NCBI RefSeq assembly: GCF_014842915.1
Contig: NZ_JACYXI010000006.1
Coordinates: 208,197 to 272,196, forward strand
Source of the DNA: Roseibium litorale
GTDB lineage: Bacteria; Pseudomonadota; Alphaproteobacteria; Rhizobiales; Stappiaceae
DNA length: 64,000 nucleotides
Direction of reading: 5' to 3'
This document shows, piece after piece, positions 29,250 to 38,300 of this stretch. Position 1 is the stretch's first letter. Each line of letters starts with the position of its first letter. The position numbers and the translations under genes are program-made. The notes under the pieces were generated by a model that made no database searches, was not told the DNA's origin, and saw only the letters and a list, made by a program, of their open reading frames with translations.

Positions 29250-29525
29250 GCCGCCGCGCTGGTGCTGAACAACGCCGAATGGTGAGCCATGCGCCAATCT
29301 GTCCTGGACATCTATCCCGATGACCATGCCTCCAAGGCACACGCGGTCCCGCTGACCGACCTTTCGCCCAGTCCGGATTTCACGAAAGTCGCCGAAGCAA
29401 GCCGCGCCCGGGCGAGGCGAGTGTCGGCACCGGACGCTTTCGAAAAGGCGCTCACCGATGCGCTTGCACACGTGGAAGCGAAAAAGGGTCTGGCTCTGAT
29501 TGAGGTGGCCATTGGCAAGGGCTGA
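29250..29525 (+). pseudogene. Remnant of a TPP-dependent enzyme (acetolactate synthase-like), C-terminal piece
   Basis: Reading straight through gives LVLNNAEW, a TGA stop at 29283, then AMRQSVLDIYPDDHASKAHA, VPLTDLSPSPDFTKVAEASR and, at the end, KKGLALIEVAIGKG. This is the C-terminal domain of acetolactate-synthase-like TPP enzymes. Functional members normally have Gly after NNAEW, so one base change in a glycine codon explains the stop. The catalytic N-terminal two-thirds is missing and similarity fades upstream of about 29250. It is a decayed fragment, not a working gene, although a 78-aa peptide from ATG 29289 could be made. Confidence 0.75.
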
Positions 29526-29674
29526 TTGCTGCCGGCCGTTAAGTGCAAAGCGGAGATCCGGGATCCCGCACAGGCTCAACACATACAACGTGGCGCGTTT
29601 CAAGCCGGGTCCAGGCTCAAGGCCGGGATGGGGAGGGAATATCCGTCAGGTTTTTGGGTTTGTCATTCGCCTAA

Positions 29675-29696
29675 GGCACGGCCACATGGCCGTGCC
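29675..29696. repeat. 22-bp palindromic repeat, copy 1
   Basis: Arms GGCACGGCCA and TGGCCGTGCC around a CA centre. An identical copy lies 164 bases downstream. Both are in the non-coding spacer 29526-29889, where no other gene is visible. Confidence 0.7.
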
Positions 29697-29709
29697 TCAG
29701 ATTGATTAC

Positions 29710-29754
29710 AAACCCCTCGGTTTTTGGCGGCAGCCAGAATCGAGGGGTTTTGAT
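29710..29754 (+). terminator. Intrinsic terminator-like hairpin
   Basis: AAACCCCTCG at 29710-29719 pairs with CGAGGGGTTT at 29741-29750 and a T-rich run follows. It lies between the end of the RND and TPP-remnant side and the convergent aldehyde dehydrogenase. Confidence 0.6.
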
Positions 29755-29838
29755 TCCGATATGTTCACGATTTGAATCTGTGACGTTCCGTGAATCTGAA
29801 CCTCTTCGATAGGCTTCAGAGGTTTGTCAGCAGTCTGA

Positions 29839-29860
29839 GGCACGGCCACATGGCCGTGCC
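29839..29860. repeat. 22-bp palindromic repeat, copy 2
   Basis: An exact copy of the 29675 palindrome, here followed by TTTCGTCTTTC. With that run it could act as a terminator facing the convergent aldehyde dehydrogenase, which ends 30 bases away. Confidence 0.7.
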
Positions 29861-29889
29861 TTTCGTCTTTCTGAGATCCCGCCCGTTAA

Positions 29890-31335
29890 TCAGAACGGGT
29901 AGTGCTGGTTCGGATCTTCGATCGTGATCCAGCGCAGGTCGGTGAACTCGGCAATGGCCGCCTTGCCGCCGAACCGGCCATAGCCGGAGTCACCGACACC
30001 CCCAAAGGGCATCTGCGGCTCGTCGGAAACCGTCGGACCGTTGATGTGGCAAATGCCGCTTTTGATCTGGTTGGCCGCAGAAATCGCCCGGTTGATGTCC
30101 TGGCTGAACACAGCAGCCGAAAGGCCGTATTCGGTGTCATTCGCCGTTGCAATGGCCTCGGCGTCTCCTTTCACGCGGATGATCGACTTCACAGGACCAA
30201 AGCTTTCTTCGCGGTAGATGCGCATCTCCGGCGTCACAGCGTCAAGCAGGGTTGCCGAATGGATCGCCCCATCCCGCTGGCCGCCCGCGACAAGCTTGGC
30301 ACCCTTTGCAGTCGCGTCAGCGATCAGGGCATCCATCTTGGTGCCAGCATCGACGCTGACCAGGGATCCGAGGACAACATGATCGCGCGGGTTGCCGAAA
30401 GGCAGCTTCGATGCCCGGGCCGCCAGCTTCTCCACGAATTCATCGGCGATGCTTTCATCGACGATAATGCGTTCGGTGGACATGCAGATCTGGCCCTGGT
30501 TCATGAAAGCGCCGAAGATCGCCGCATTCACGGCCCCGTCAATATCCGCATCGGACAGCACGACCAGAGGCGCCTTGCCGCCAAGCTCCAGGAGCGCGGG
30601 CTTCAGGTTCTCACCTGCCAGGCGGCCAATGATCCGGCCAACAGCAGAAGACCCGGTGAAATTCACGTGACGGACTTCCGGTGCCTCGATCAGGGCCTTG
30701 ACGACCTCTGCTGCATCCTTGGGCGCGTTCGAGACATAGTTGACGACACCCTCGGGCAGACCAGCCTCAACAAAACAGTCGACGATCATGCGGTGCGTCT
30801 TCGGGCAGGCTTCCGAACCTTTGAAGATGACCGTGTTGCCGCAGGCCAACGGCATTGCGAGCGCGCGCGTGCCAAGAATGACCGGCGCGTTCCACGGCGC
30901 AATGCCAAGGCAGACACCCTTCGGACGAGTAACAGCCATGGCCAGCGTGCCGGGCTTGTTCGAGGGAATAACCTCGCCACCGATCTGGGTGATCATTGCG
31001 GCAGCTTCCCGGATGACGCCCGCAGCCAGCATGACGTTGAACCCGGCCCAGAGCCCCGTCGATCCGGTCTCCGCGATCATGGCCGCGACGAAATCGGCGG
31101 ACTTGGAATCCATGATGTCGGCGGCCTTGTTCAAAAGCGCGCGCCTCTGCCCCGGAGACATTGCAGCCCAGGCCGGGAAAGCTGCTGCAGCTGCCTTGGC
31201 GGCGGCCAGAGCATCAGCGGTCCGTGCGGCTGCGGCAGCCGATGCCACCTCGCCGGTCACGGGATCATGTCGCTCAAAGGTTTCCCCGCCCGCAGCTGCC
31301 ACGTCCTTGTTGTTGATGACGAATTGAACAGTCAT
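29890..31335 (-). CDS. Aromatic aldehyde dehydrogenase (vanillin/salicylaldehyde type)
   Basis: A 481-aa NAD(P)-dependent aldehyde dehydrogenase. It has the catalytic Cys in FMNQGQICMSTERI, the general-base Glu in LLELGGKAPLV, and the cofactor-binding VNFTGSSAVG loop. The phrases GVCLGIAPWNAPVILGTRA and ICHINGPTVSDEPQMPFGGV are typical of vanillin and salicylaldehyde dehydrogenases. It should oxidise an aromatic aldehyde to its acid in the cytoplasm. It sits at the left edge of the aromatic region, in tandem with a second paralogue. A decayed third copy lies at 42807-43125. Confidence 0.9.
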   Translation of the reverse strand: MTVQFVINNKDVAAAGGETFERHDPVTGEVASAAAAARTADALAAAKAAAAAFPAWAAMSPGQRRALLNKAADIMDSKSADFVAAMIAETGSTGLWAGFNVMLAAGVIREAAAMITQIGGEVIPSNKPGTLAMAVTRPKGVCLGIAPWNAPVILGTRALAMPLACGNTVIFKGSEACPKTHRMIVDCFVEAGLPEGVVNYVSNAPKDAAEVVKALIEAPEVRHVNFTGSSAVGRIIGRLAGENLKPALLELGGKAPLVVLSDADIDGAVNAAIFGAFMNQGQICMSTERIIVDESIADEFVEKLAARASKLPFGNPRDHVVLGSLVSVDAGTKMDALIADATAKGAKLVAGGQRDGAIHSATLLDAVTPEMRIYREESFGPVKSIIRVKGDAEAIATANDTEYGLSAAVFSQDINRAISAANQIKSGICHINGPTVSDEPQMPFGGVGDSGYGRFGGKAAIAEFTDLRWITIEDPNQHYPF

Positions 31336-31428
31336 GTTTCTCTCCTTGGAAGTCCTTGATCTTGTGATTGTTGAAGCTATTGGCCTTACGGCACTTGCTG
31401 CAGCCGGTCTGCCGTGTCTTGCCTGCTG

Positions 31429-32931
31429 TCATGCCTCCCTGGGGACGCGCTTGGAGGTGATCCAGCGCAGCTCCGTGAACTCGTCCAGGCAGCCCGGCCC
31501 GCCGAAACGGCCATAGCCACTCGATTTCACACCTCCGAACGGCATGAAGGGATCGTCGGCAACCGTCGCGGAGTTGATGTGGCAAATACCGGTTTCCAAC
31601 TGGTCAGCGACCGCACGGGCGGCGGAAAGATCACTGCCGAAGACAGCGGACGACAGTCCGTATTCGCAATCGTTCGCGACAGTCACTGCCTCCTCAACCG
31701 ATCCGACCCGGTAGATACCGACGAGCGGGCCAAAGCACTCTTCCGAATAGATCCGCATCATCGGCGAGACATGGTCGATGACGGTCGCATCCATGAACTG
31801 GCCGCGGGCCGGACCGCCGGAGCGCAGAACGCCCCCCTTGGTGACGGCGTCTTCGATCAGGGCAGAGAGCCGGACCGCAATGGACGAGGTCGCCAGCGGG
31901 CCGATGCGGACACCCGGATTGCGGGGATCGCCCGCGGTCAGGGCACTGGCCCGTTCGGCGAGTGCAGCGACAAACGCATCGGCAATCGCGTGATCGACTA
32001 TGATCCGGTCCGTCGCCATGCAGATCTGGCCAGAGTTCAGATAGGCGCCGAAGAGAGCGGCCTCCACCGTCTGGCCGATGTCCGCATCAGGAAGAACAAT
32101 GAGCGGAGATTTGCCGCCGAGCTCCAGCAGACAGCGCTTGAGATGAGAAGCTGCAATGCCTGCGATGATGCGGCCAACGCGGGTCGAACCCGTGAAGTTG
32201 ACCCGGCGGACGGGCGCGCAGGCAATCAGGGTCTCCACCACCTCGCGGGAGTTCTCCGGCGCATTTGTCAGGATGCTCAGGACACCTGCCGGAAGGCCCG
32301 CTTCATGCAGCAGCTCTCCCAGGAGAACATGGGTCACGGGACAGAGTTCCGAGGCCTTGAAGATCACCGTGTTGCCGAAGGCAAGCGGAAAGGCGATGGC
32401 GCGGATGCCAAGCGCGAGCGGGGCATTCCAGGGCGCGATGGCAAGGCAGACACCGGCAGGCACGCGAACGGCCTGTGACGGTTCGTCTGCCTGCTGCGAC
32501 CTGCCGTTGCCGAACTGCTCTGCGAGCTGAGCCGTTGCCTCGAACACATCGGCAGCCACGCGGAGGTTGAACTCCACCCATTCCGCCGTGGCGCCGGTCT
32601 CCCGGAGCATGCTGTCTTGAAATCGCGCCGCATAGCGCGGAACCAGGGCCTTGGCGCGCCGGAGAATGGCTGCCCGTTCCGCGCCGCCCAGTCCCGACCA
32701 GGCGCTGAAACTGGCGGCGGCCACGGAAACCATCTGCTCGGCGTCGGCTGCACGGCCGTCCGCTGCAATGGAGGACACCAGACCGGTTGAGGGATCCAGA
32801 CGCTCAAAGACCGCACCGGCCGCGGCGGCCTGATGGACACCCTTCACAAACAGCCCGGTTTTCAGCAGGCCTTCCGGAGCGCCTGACCCGCGCTTTTGTG
32901 GCGGACTGCCCGCTGTTTCCATCCCGTTCAT
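31429..32931 (-). CDS. Second aromatic aldehyde dehydrogenase
   Basis: A 500-aa paralogue of the neighbouring dehydrogenase with the same motifs: catalytic Cys in YLNSGQICMATDRI, Glu in LLELGGKSPLIVL, VNFTGSTRVG, and the end FGGVKSSGYGRFGG. It has an N-terminal extension of about 35 residues. The start at ATG 32931 has GGGAGGA 5 bases upstream; the longer frame overlaps the divergent AraC gene and is unlikely. It probably oxidises an aryl aldehyde made elsewhere in this region. Its divergent partner, an AraC regulator, likely controls both dehydrogenases. Confidence 0.9.
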   Translation of the reverse strand: MNGMETAGSPPQKRGSGAPEGLLKTGLFVKGVHQAAAAGAVFERLDPSTGLVSSIAADGRAADAEQMVSVAAASFSAWSGLGGAERAAILRRAKALVPRYAARFQDSMLRETGATAEWVEFNLRVAADVFEATAQLAEQFGNGRSQQADEPSQAVRVPAGVCLAIAPWNAPLALGIRAIAFPLAFGNTVIFKASELCPVTHVLLGELLHEAGLPAGVLSILTNAPENSREVVETLIACAPVRRVNFTGSTRVGRIIAGIAASHLKRCLLELGGKSPLIVLPDADIGQTVEAALFGAYLNSGQICMATDRIIVDHAIADAFVAALAERASALTAGDPRNPGVRIGPLATSSIAVRLSALIEDAVTKGGVLRSGGPARGQFMDATVIDHVSPMMRIYSEECFGPLVGIYRVGSVEEAVTVANDCEYGLSSAVFGSDLSAARAVADQLETGICHINSATVADDPFMPFGGVKSSGYGRFGGPGCLDEFTELRWITSKRVPREA

Positions 32932-33046
32932 GTGGTCCTCCCCTGCCTTTCCGGCAGACCATGGCCAATTCTCACCTTTTGCTCCGCTCAATAAATGCCC
33001 TATTATGGGTAAATATTGAAGTTTTATGGGAATGTGACCATTTGCG

Positions 33047-33937
33047 ATGCCGGAAAGCAGCACACTTTTGTCCATGCTTCGACTGGAGGTGGTCGAACCA
33101 AGCTTCCGCCCAAGGACATATGCCGCCGGACAGGGCACCTCCGCGCAGTTCAATCTGATCGCAGTCGTGCGGCGGGGCAGCGCTACCTTGCAAGTGAATG
33201 ACGAAGCTTTGCAGGTTGGCGACAGCTCGGTTTTGGTCCTGCCTCATGGCGTACAGGCGCGCCTGAACGTTCCGGCGGGAACAGGCGCCTGGATCATTGG
33301 CTTTGCCCGTCCGCTGCAGTCGCTCGTCACCGGGACAGGCCCAGAGAGTCTGATGCTGGACACAGTTCTGAGCCGGCTGACACTTACTCCGGCAAATCAG
33401 GAGATCGTTGAATCGTCCATTTTACCCTTGCTGCCGCTGCTCACACAGGAACTGAACGATCCGCAAAAGCGGTCACAGACTGCGGTGGCGGCGCTTCTGC
33501 GGCTGTTGCTGATCGCCACCAGCCGCATGCTGACCAGAAGCGGTCTCGCAGACAATCGCAACGATACGCATATCCTTCACAGGTTCCGGCAGCTTGTCGA
33601 GCTCGGTTACCGGAGCCGCAAAACGGTCTCCGGCTACTGCATGGATCTGAACCTCACCTATGACCGGCTGAACGATATCTGCCAAAGAAACCTTCAGCGC
33701 ACCCCGCTCTCGCTGATCCAGCAAAGGATCCTGATGGATGCGTCAACCCGCCTGGTCCAGACGGATGAAAGCATCCAGTCGATTGCAAATCATCTCGGAT
33801 TCAGCGACCCGACAAAATTCTCGCACTTTGTTAAGCGCGCCACCGGCGTGTCGCCACGCCAATACAGGCAGATGACGCGCAAGGAAGAGGACCGGCAAGC
33901 CAGCACCGTGCTCCAGACATTCTCCGACTGGCCTTAG
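33047..33937 (+). CDS. AraC family transcriptional regulator
   Basis: A 296-aa protein. The N-terminal half is a cupin-like sensor (VVRRGSATLQVNDEALQVGD, then VLPHGVQARLNVPAG). The C-terminal third has two helix-turn-helix units (LNLTYDRLNDICQRNL, and IQSIANHLGFSDPTKFSHFV ending GVSPRQYRQM). The length and layout match AlkR/XylS-style activators. The 115-base AT-rich spacer to the divergent aldehyde dehydrogenase suggests it activates that gene pair in response to an aromatic compound. Confidence 0.9.
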   Translation: MPESSTLLSMLRLEVVEPSFRPRTYAAGQGTSAQFNLIAVVRRGSATLQVNDEALQVGDSSVLVLPHGVQARLNVPAGTGAWIIGFARPLQSLVTGTGPESLMLDTVLSRLTLTPANQEIVESSILPLLPLLTQELNDPQKRSQTAVAALLRLLLIATSRMLTRSGLADNRNDTHILHRFRQLVELGYRSRKTVSGYCMDLNLTYDRLNDICQRNLQRTPLSLIQQRILMDASTRLVQTDESIQSIANHLGFSDPTKFSHFVKRATGVSPRQYRQMTRKEEDRQASTVLQTFSDWP

Positions 33938-33968
33938 AAACAGGCCAGCGGAACCCCTTGCAAGCCGG

Positions 33969-34355
33969 CTAAGCTCTCACTTCAGACGCCCGCAATTCAG
34001 CAGCAAGGTCCCCGGCTGCCGCTTTCAGCTTTGGCAAGGCCGTTTCAGCCATCGCGTCATCGAAGCGGTTCAACATGCCGAAGGCACTCAGGGTGGCGGC
34101 GATCTTGCCGGAGACATCACGGATCGGAACGGACAATGCCCCGATCTCAGGCTCATTCTCGCCCTTGTTGCGCGCGAAACCGCTGGCGGCGATCTGGTCC
34201 AGCTCGCTCTCCGGCGGCAACTCGTCCTCATGTGCCCACTTCAACCGTTCCTGCATCCCCATGGCAGCAAGCCAGATCTTGCCTTGTGCGGTGGTCGCCA
34301 TAGACAGCACCGTGCCGACGCTGATGTTGACCGATGAAGCTGCCCCCCATCCTGC
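33969..34355 (-). pseudogene. Remnant of an IclR family regulator (C-terminal end)
   Basis: The translated stretch SVNISVGTVLSMATTAQGKI, then WLAAMGMQERLKWAHEDELP and later GALSVPIRDVSGKIAATLSA, matches the second half of the IclR effector-binding domain. The upstream frame ends at a stop at 34356. The DNA-binding half and the first part of the effector domain are absent; the adjacent sequence is the end of a TRAP permease. A 113-aa product from GTG 34310 is conceivable but would lack DNA binding. Best read as a deletion scar left when the catabolic modules were joined. Confidence 0.75.
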
Positions 34356-34411
34356 TCAGGGGTTGGAGCCTCCGGCAAACCGGTTCGGTTCAGCCCCATG
34401 GCCCCATGACC

Positions 34412-35713
34412 TCAATAAAGCACCGATGGCAGCCACAACGCCAGTTCTGGAAAGGCGAAGAGCAGCAGGATAAGGCCAAAGGGCGCGAGCAGGAACGGCA
34501 GGATCGCGACATAAAGCTGCTTGATCTTGATGTCGGGCGCCTGGGCCTGAATGATGAACAGGTTCATCCCGACGGGCGGATGGATCAACCCCAGTTCGAC
34601 GACGATCACGACAATGATCGCGAACCAGATTGGATCGTATCCAAGGTTCATGATCACCGGCAGAAAGACCGGAACGGTAATCAGAACCATGCCGATGCCT
34701 TCGAGAAAACACCCCATCAGGATGTAGAGCACGATGATCAGCGCCATCACGGCCACGGGCGTCAGATGCAGCGCTTGCGCTCCGTCCAGAAGCAGATTGG
34801 GCAGCTTGGTCTGGACGATGAAATTCGCGAAAACAGTCGCCCCAATGATGATGGTGAAAAGCACGCAGCTGGTGATGACGGTCACCTTGAGCGCATGGAA
34901 CAGCGCCCGCCAGGTCAGGCTCCGTCCGGCAAAGCCGAGGAGGATCGCTCCAAACGCGCCGACAGCAGCCGCTTCGTTGGGACTGAACACCCCGGCGTAG
35001 ATGCCGCCGATTGTTGCCGTGAAAAGGAGCAGGAACTGCCAGGGATCCTTCAGGGCAAGCAGCCGCTGCTTCAGGCTGGCAGGCGGGTCCACCGGCACGT
35101 TGTCCTTCTTGCCGCGGGCCACGAACAGCGCGATCAGGATATAAAGTACCATCAGCAGCACCCCAGGGATGAGCGCTGCGGCAAAGAGCTGCGGCAAGGG
35201 TTGCTCTGCAATGGCCGCGTAGATCACCAGAATGATCGATGGCGGGATCAGGATGCCAAGGCTGCCGCCGGCAGCGACAGATGCCGTCGCAAGGCCATCG
35301 TCATATCCGGCCGCCCGCATCTCCGGCAGGGAAATCCGGGTCATGGTGGCAGCAGTTGCAACCGATGACCCGCAGACCGCCCCAAAAGCACCGGATGCGC
35401 CAATCGTTGCAACAGCCAAACCGCCGGGGATGCCGGATAGAATGACGCGCGCGGCTTTAAACAGTTCCGCCGAAAGCCGGCTGTTGGTCGCCACCTCTCC
35501 CATCAGGATAAACAGCGGAATGACGGACAGGCCATAGCTGGACGCCGTATCGAACGCATTGGTTCCGGTGATGGACGCAGCAACCGAGAAACGGGAAATA
35601 ATCGTATTGCCGGCAATGCCGCAAAGCAGAAGGGCGAGCCAGACAGGTATTCTCAGAAAGAGGATTCCGAACAGGGACAGGACAACGATCAGTCCAATCA
35701 GAGACGCGCTCAT
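34412..35713 (-). CDS. dctM: TRAP transporter large permease DctM
   Basis: A 433-aa protein with about 12 membrane helices. DctM marks are SGAFGAVCGSSVATAATMTR, LGILIPPSIILVIYA and LMGCFLEGIGMVLITVPVFL. It forms the ion-coupled channel with DctQ. The start at ATG 35713 overlaps the dctQ stop by 4 bases; the longer frame upstream lies within dctQ. It is the last gene of dctP-dctQ-dctM here and is followed by the IclR remnant. The location inside an aromatic gene cluster suggests an aromatic or related organic-acid substrate. Confidence 0.94.
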   Translation of the reverse strand: MSASLIGLIVVLSLFGILFLRIPVWLALLLCGIAGNTIISRFSVAASITGTNAFDTASSYGLSVIPLFILMGEVATNSRLSAELFKAARVILSGIPGGLAVATIGASGAFGAVCGSSVATAATMTRISLPEMRAAGYDDGLATASVAAGGSLGILIPPSIILVIYAAIAEQPLPQLFAAALIPGVLLMVLYILIALFVARGKKDNVPVDPPASLKQRLLALKDPWQFLLLFTATIGGIYAGVFSPNEAAAVGAFGAILLGFAGRSLTWRALFHALKVTVITSCVLFTIIIGATVFANFIVQTKLPNLLLDGAQALHLTPVAVMALIIVLYILMGCFLEGIGMVLITVPVFLPVIMNLGYDPIWFAIIVVIVVELGLIHPPVGMNLFIIQAQAPDIKIKQLYVAILPFLLAPFGLILLLFAFPELALWLPSVLY

Positions 35714-36231
35714 ATGGAGCCCTTTCCGTTCACTTGGCCGGCCTTTGCGGAAAAGCCCGTCCAAAGGACCATAAGAGAGGCAAGGACACTGTTTAGAACG
35801 CCAAACAAAGCGATAAGCCAGATGATCCAGACCGGCAGATTCAACTCCAGCTTGACGTCGCCATAATCATAGGCGTCCATCGCTGGCTTGAGCATCGACC
35901 AGAAAACGAAGCAGAGTGCCGCAGCAGTGCCGAAAGCGGCAACAGCCTTCAGAATCCTGACCAGCCTTGGGGACACGAAGCCATCGATCAGATCGATGAG
36001 GATCGGACGCCCTTCAAGAAGGACCGCAGGCAAGGCAAAATAGATGCTGATCAATAAGCATATTTCGACGATGTCATACGAACCCCTGACCGGTGCGTTG
36101 AAGACATACCGCATGAACACATCGGCAACCGTGGTCAGCATCATCACGACCAGCGTGACGATGGGAATAAAAAGCAGAAAGCGGAAATAGCGCTCAAGGA
36201 GTCGGAACACTCCGGTTGATGATGATGGCAC
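35710..36231 (-). CDS. dctQ: TRAP transporter small permease DctQ
   Basis: A 173-aa protein with four membrane helices, including FLLFIPIVTLVVMMLTTVAD followed by VFMRYVFNAPV, and LPAVLLEGRPILIDLI. It begins at GTG 36231 with AGGAGGG 6 bases upstream; the longer open frame would run into the dctP end and has no ribosome site. It works with the adjacent DctP and DctM. Confidence 0.88.
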   Translation of the reverse strand: MPSSSTGVFRLLERYFRFLLFIPIVTLVVMMLTTVADVFMRYVFNAPVRGSYDIVEICLLISIYFALPAVLLEGRPILIDLIDGFVSPRLVRILKAVAAFGTAAALCFVFWSMLKPAMDAYDYGDVKLELNLPVWIIWLIALFGVLNSVLASLMVLWTGFSAKAGQVNGKGSI

Positions 36232-36255
36232 TGCCGGCCCTCCTTCAGCTGCAGT

Positions 36256-36286
36256 GCGCCGTGCCACTTTCTCAGGGGCACGGCGC
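36256..36286 (-). terminator. Intercistronic hairpin after dctP
   Basis: A perfect 10-bp stem (GCGCCGTGCC with GGCACGGCGC) and an 11-base loop lie in the gap between dctP and dctQ. It has the same position and style as the hairpins after the binding-protein genes at 14977 and 55392. Confidence 0.6.
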
Positions 36287-36292
36287 TTAGCG

Positions 36293-37294
36293 TTACTTTG
36301 TATAGGCAGCCAAAAACGCACTGCCGGACTTGCCCGCGCCATCCACGGCGGCGACAGCCTCGTTGACGAGCGGCTGAACCTTTTCTTTGAACGGAGCGAG
36401 TTGGCTATCGGACAGGGTCTCGATCTTGACCTTGTTGTCGATCATGTATTGACGCGCGTCCGTTTCGCTCTCGTCCAGAAGACGGCCAAATGCTTCGGCG
36501 CGCGCAGGACCGCTCATCTCTTCGATCAGCTTCTGGTTTTCCGGGCTCAAGGCATCGAAGGACTCCTGGTTCATCACCAGCGCAAACGTGGCGGACGCAA
36601 GACCCGGCTCAAGCGAGTACTTCACTACAGATCCCAGATTGAAGGACTTTGTCGCCTCGTAGGGGAACATCGCCCCGTCTGCGACACCTTTCGACAAGGC
36701 ATCGACGGTTTCTCCCGGTGGGATCGGCAGCGGCGCAGCACCAAAGCTCTCGAGCATCTGCTGGAAAACCTTCCCCGCGTAGCGTACGCGCAGCCCCTTT
36801 AGGTCATCGACGGAGGTGACATCCGTGTTGGTCGTGTGAAGCTTCAGCGGAGGCGTGACCGCCATCCAGAGGATCTTCGTGCCGGGATGCTCCTGCGCAA
36901 GGAACTCCGGTGCCAGCTCTGTCAGCCGGTGGGACATGAATTCGCTCGACTGGCCCGATGCCGGGAAGGTTAGGGGCTGGCCTGCGAGTTCCGTTACCGG
37001 GAACCGTCCGGGCGTCGCGCTGTGCAGGACAACGGCCAGGTCAGCAACGCCGTTGGTCACCAGCTGATACTGACGGTTCGGCGGGCCGAGCTGAGCGGCG
37101 GGATAGATTTCGAGAACAATCTCGCCTTTGGACTTTTCCTTCAGCTCCTCTCCCCAGGCTTCAAGCACTTTTTGCCAAGCATGGTTCGGGGGAAGAAAGT
37201 GTGACGCCTTCAGTGTCGTCTGAGCGGCGGCGGGCATCAGCCCGGCGGCAAAAAGCACGGCAGCAGCCAGACCGCCAGATATAAATTTTCTCAT
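36293..37294 (-). CDS. dctP: TRAP transporter substrate-binding protein DctP
   Basis: A 333-aa periplasmic binding protein with a clear signal peptide (MRKFISGGLAAAVLFAAG, cleavage after AAAQ). Marks are LKASHFLPPNHAWQKVLEAW, the YPAAQLGPPNRQYQLV region, LRVRYAGKVFQQMLESFGA, and VDALSKGVADGAMFPYEA. It binds the substrate for the adjacent DctQM. ATG 37294 follows GGGAGGA. It lies downstream of the catabolic genes on the same strand, so import and breakdown may be co-expressed. Confidence 0.94.
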   Translation of the reverse strand: MRKFISGGLAAAVLFAAGLMPAAAQTTLKASHFLPPNHAWQKVLEAWGEELKEKSKGEIVLEIYPAAQLGPPNRQYQLVTNGVADLAVVLHSATPGRFPVTELAGQPLTFPASGQSSEFMSHRLTELAPEFLAQEHPGTKILWMAVTPPLKLHTTNTDVTSVDDLKGLRVRYAGKVFQQMLESFGAAPLPIPPGETVDALSKGVADGAMFPYEATKSFNLGSVVKYSLEPGLASATFALVMNQESFDALSPENQKLIEEMSGPARAEAFGRLLDESETDARQYMIDNKVKIETLSDSQLAPFKEKVQPLVNEAVAAVDGAGKSGSAFLAAYTK

Positions 37295-37409
37295 CGAATC
37301 CTCCCAGTTCTGATCAGCAGGCCGCCGTCCGCAGCCTGCAAGGCACGAGAATGCAGACACCTGCATTCATCACAGTGGCCGGTGCGGCAGAGCCGCACCG
37401 GTATCCCGG

Positions 37410-38255
37410 TCAGGACTCCTGACCGATCGGGTTTCTCAAAATGCCAAGTTTGTCGATTTCCACTTCGACAACATCCCCTGGCTTCATCCAGAGCGGCGGC
37501 TTGCGTTTCGCGCCGACCCCCCCCGGTGTCCCGGTGGCAATCACGTCACCTGCTTCCAGCCGGGTGAATGACGAGCAGTACTCGATGATGCGGGCGACAT
37601 CGAAAATCATCATGTCGAAGGTGGAGTCCTGAACGACTTCGCCGTTCAACCTGGTCTGAATCCGCAAGGGAGACAAATCTCCAAGCTCATCTGGCGTCAT
37701 CATCCAGGGGCCAAAGGCCCCTGTATCGGGGAAGTTCTTGCCCGGAGTGAACTGGTGTGTGTGCCATTGATAGTCACGGACACTGCCGTCATTATAGATC
37801 GAATAGCCGGCTACATGGGACAGAGCGTCTTCACTGCTGATATAGCGGCCCGGCTTACCGATGATGATCGCCAGCTCTCCCTCATAGTCGAGCATGTCAG
37901 ACACTTTCGGGCGGAGGATCGGCGCCATATGCCCGGTCTGACTGTTGGCGAAACGGCCAAAGATGGTCGGATTTTCGACAACGCTGCGACCGGTTTCCTG
38001 ACGGTGAGTCTCGTAGTTGAGGCCAACACAAAGGATCTTGTCCGGGTCCGGCAGGACCGGCAGCCATTCAACCTCGGACAAGGGGAAGGACGCAGCACCG
38101 TCTTTTGCCGCGGCAACGCCTTCAAGACCGTTTGCGACCGCAGCCTTCAGGCCGGAATAAGTTCCGCTCAATACAGCGCCGGTGTCCCAGAAGGTCTCGC
38201 CCTCGACAACACCCCAGGTCACGCGCCCGGCTATCTTGACGGTCGAAAGTTTCAT
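37410..38255 (-). CDS. Fumarylacetoacetate hydrolase family protein
   Basis: A 281-aa enzyme of the FAH superfamily. It has the metal-binding acidic set in SDMLDYEGELAIIIGKPGRY and the Asp in YNDGSVRDYQ. Also visible are the QFTPGKNFPDTGAFGPWM segment and the closing IATGTPGGVGAKRKPP. Members hydrolyse C-C bonds of diketo acids or hydrate/decarboxylate oxo-dienoates after ring cleavage. Following the hydroxylase and extradiol dioxygenase genes in the same direction, it probably handles the ring-cleavage product. Confidence 0.9.
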   Translation of the reverse strand: MKLSTVKIAGRVTWGVVEGETFWDTGAVLSGTYSGLKAAVANGLEGVAAAKDGAASFPLSEVEWLPVLPDPDKILCVGLNYETHRQETGRSVVENPTIFGRFANSQTGHMAPILRPKVSDMLDYEGELAIIIGKPGRYISSEDALSHVAGYSIYNDGSVRDYQWHTHQFTPGKNFPDTGAFGPWMMTPDELGDLSPLRIQTRLNGEVVQDSTFDMMIFDVARIIEYCSSFTRLEAGDVIATGTPGGVGAKRKPPLWMKPGDVVEVEIDKLGILRNPIGQES

Positions 38256-38300
38256 TTTTCACAACTCCTTACATGCAGGGCTTCAGCGCGCCCGCGTTCA

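Noticed and set aside
34356..34712. 118-codon minus frame upstream of the IclR remnant
   Set aside because: It lies inside dctM in another frame and does not supply the missing IclR part.
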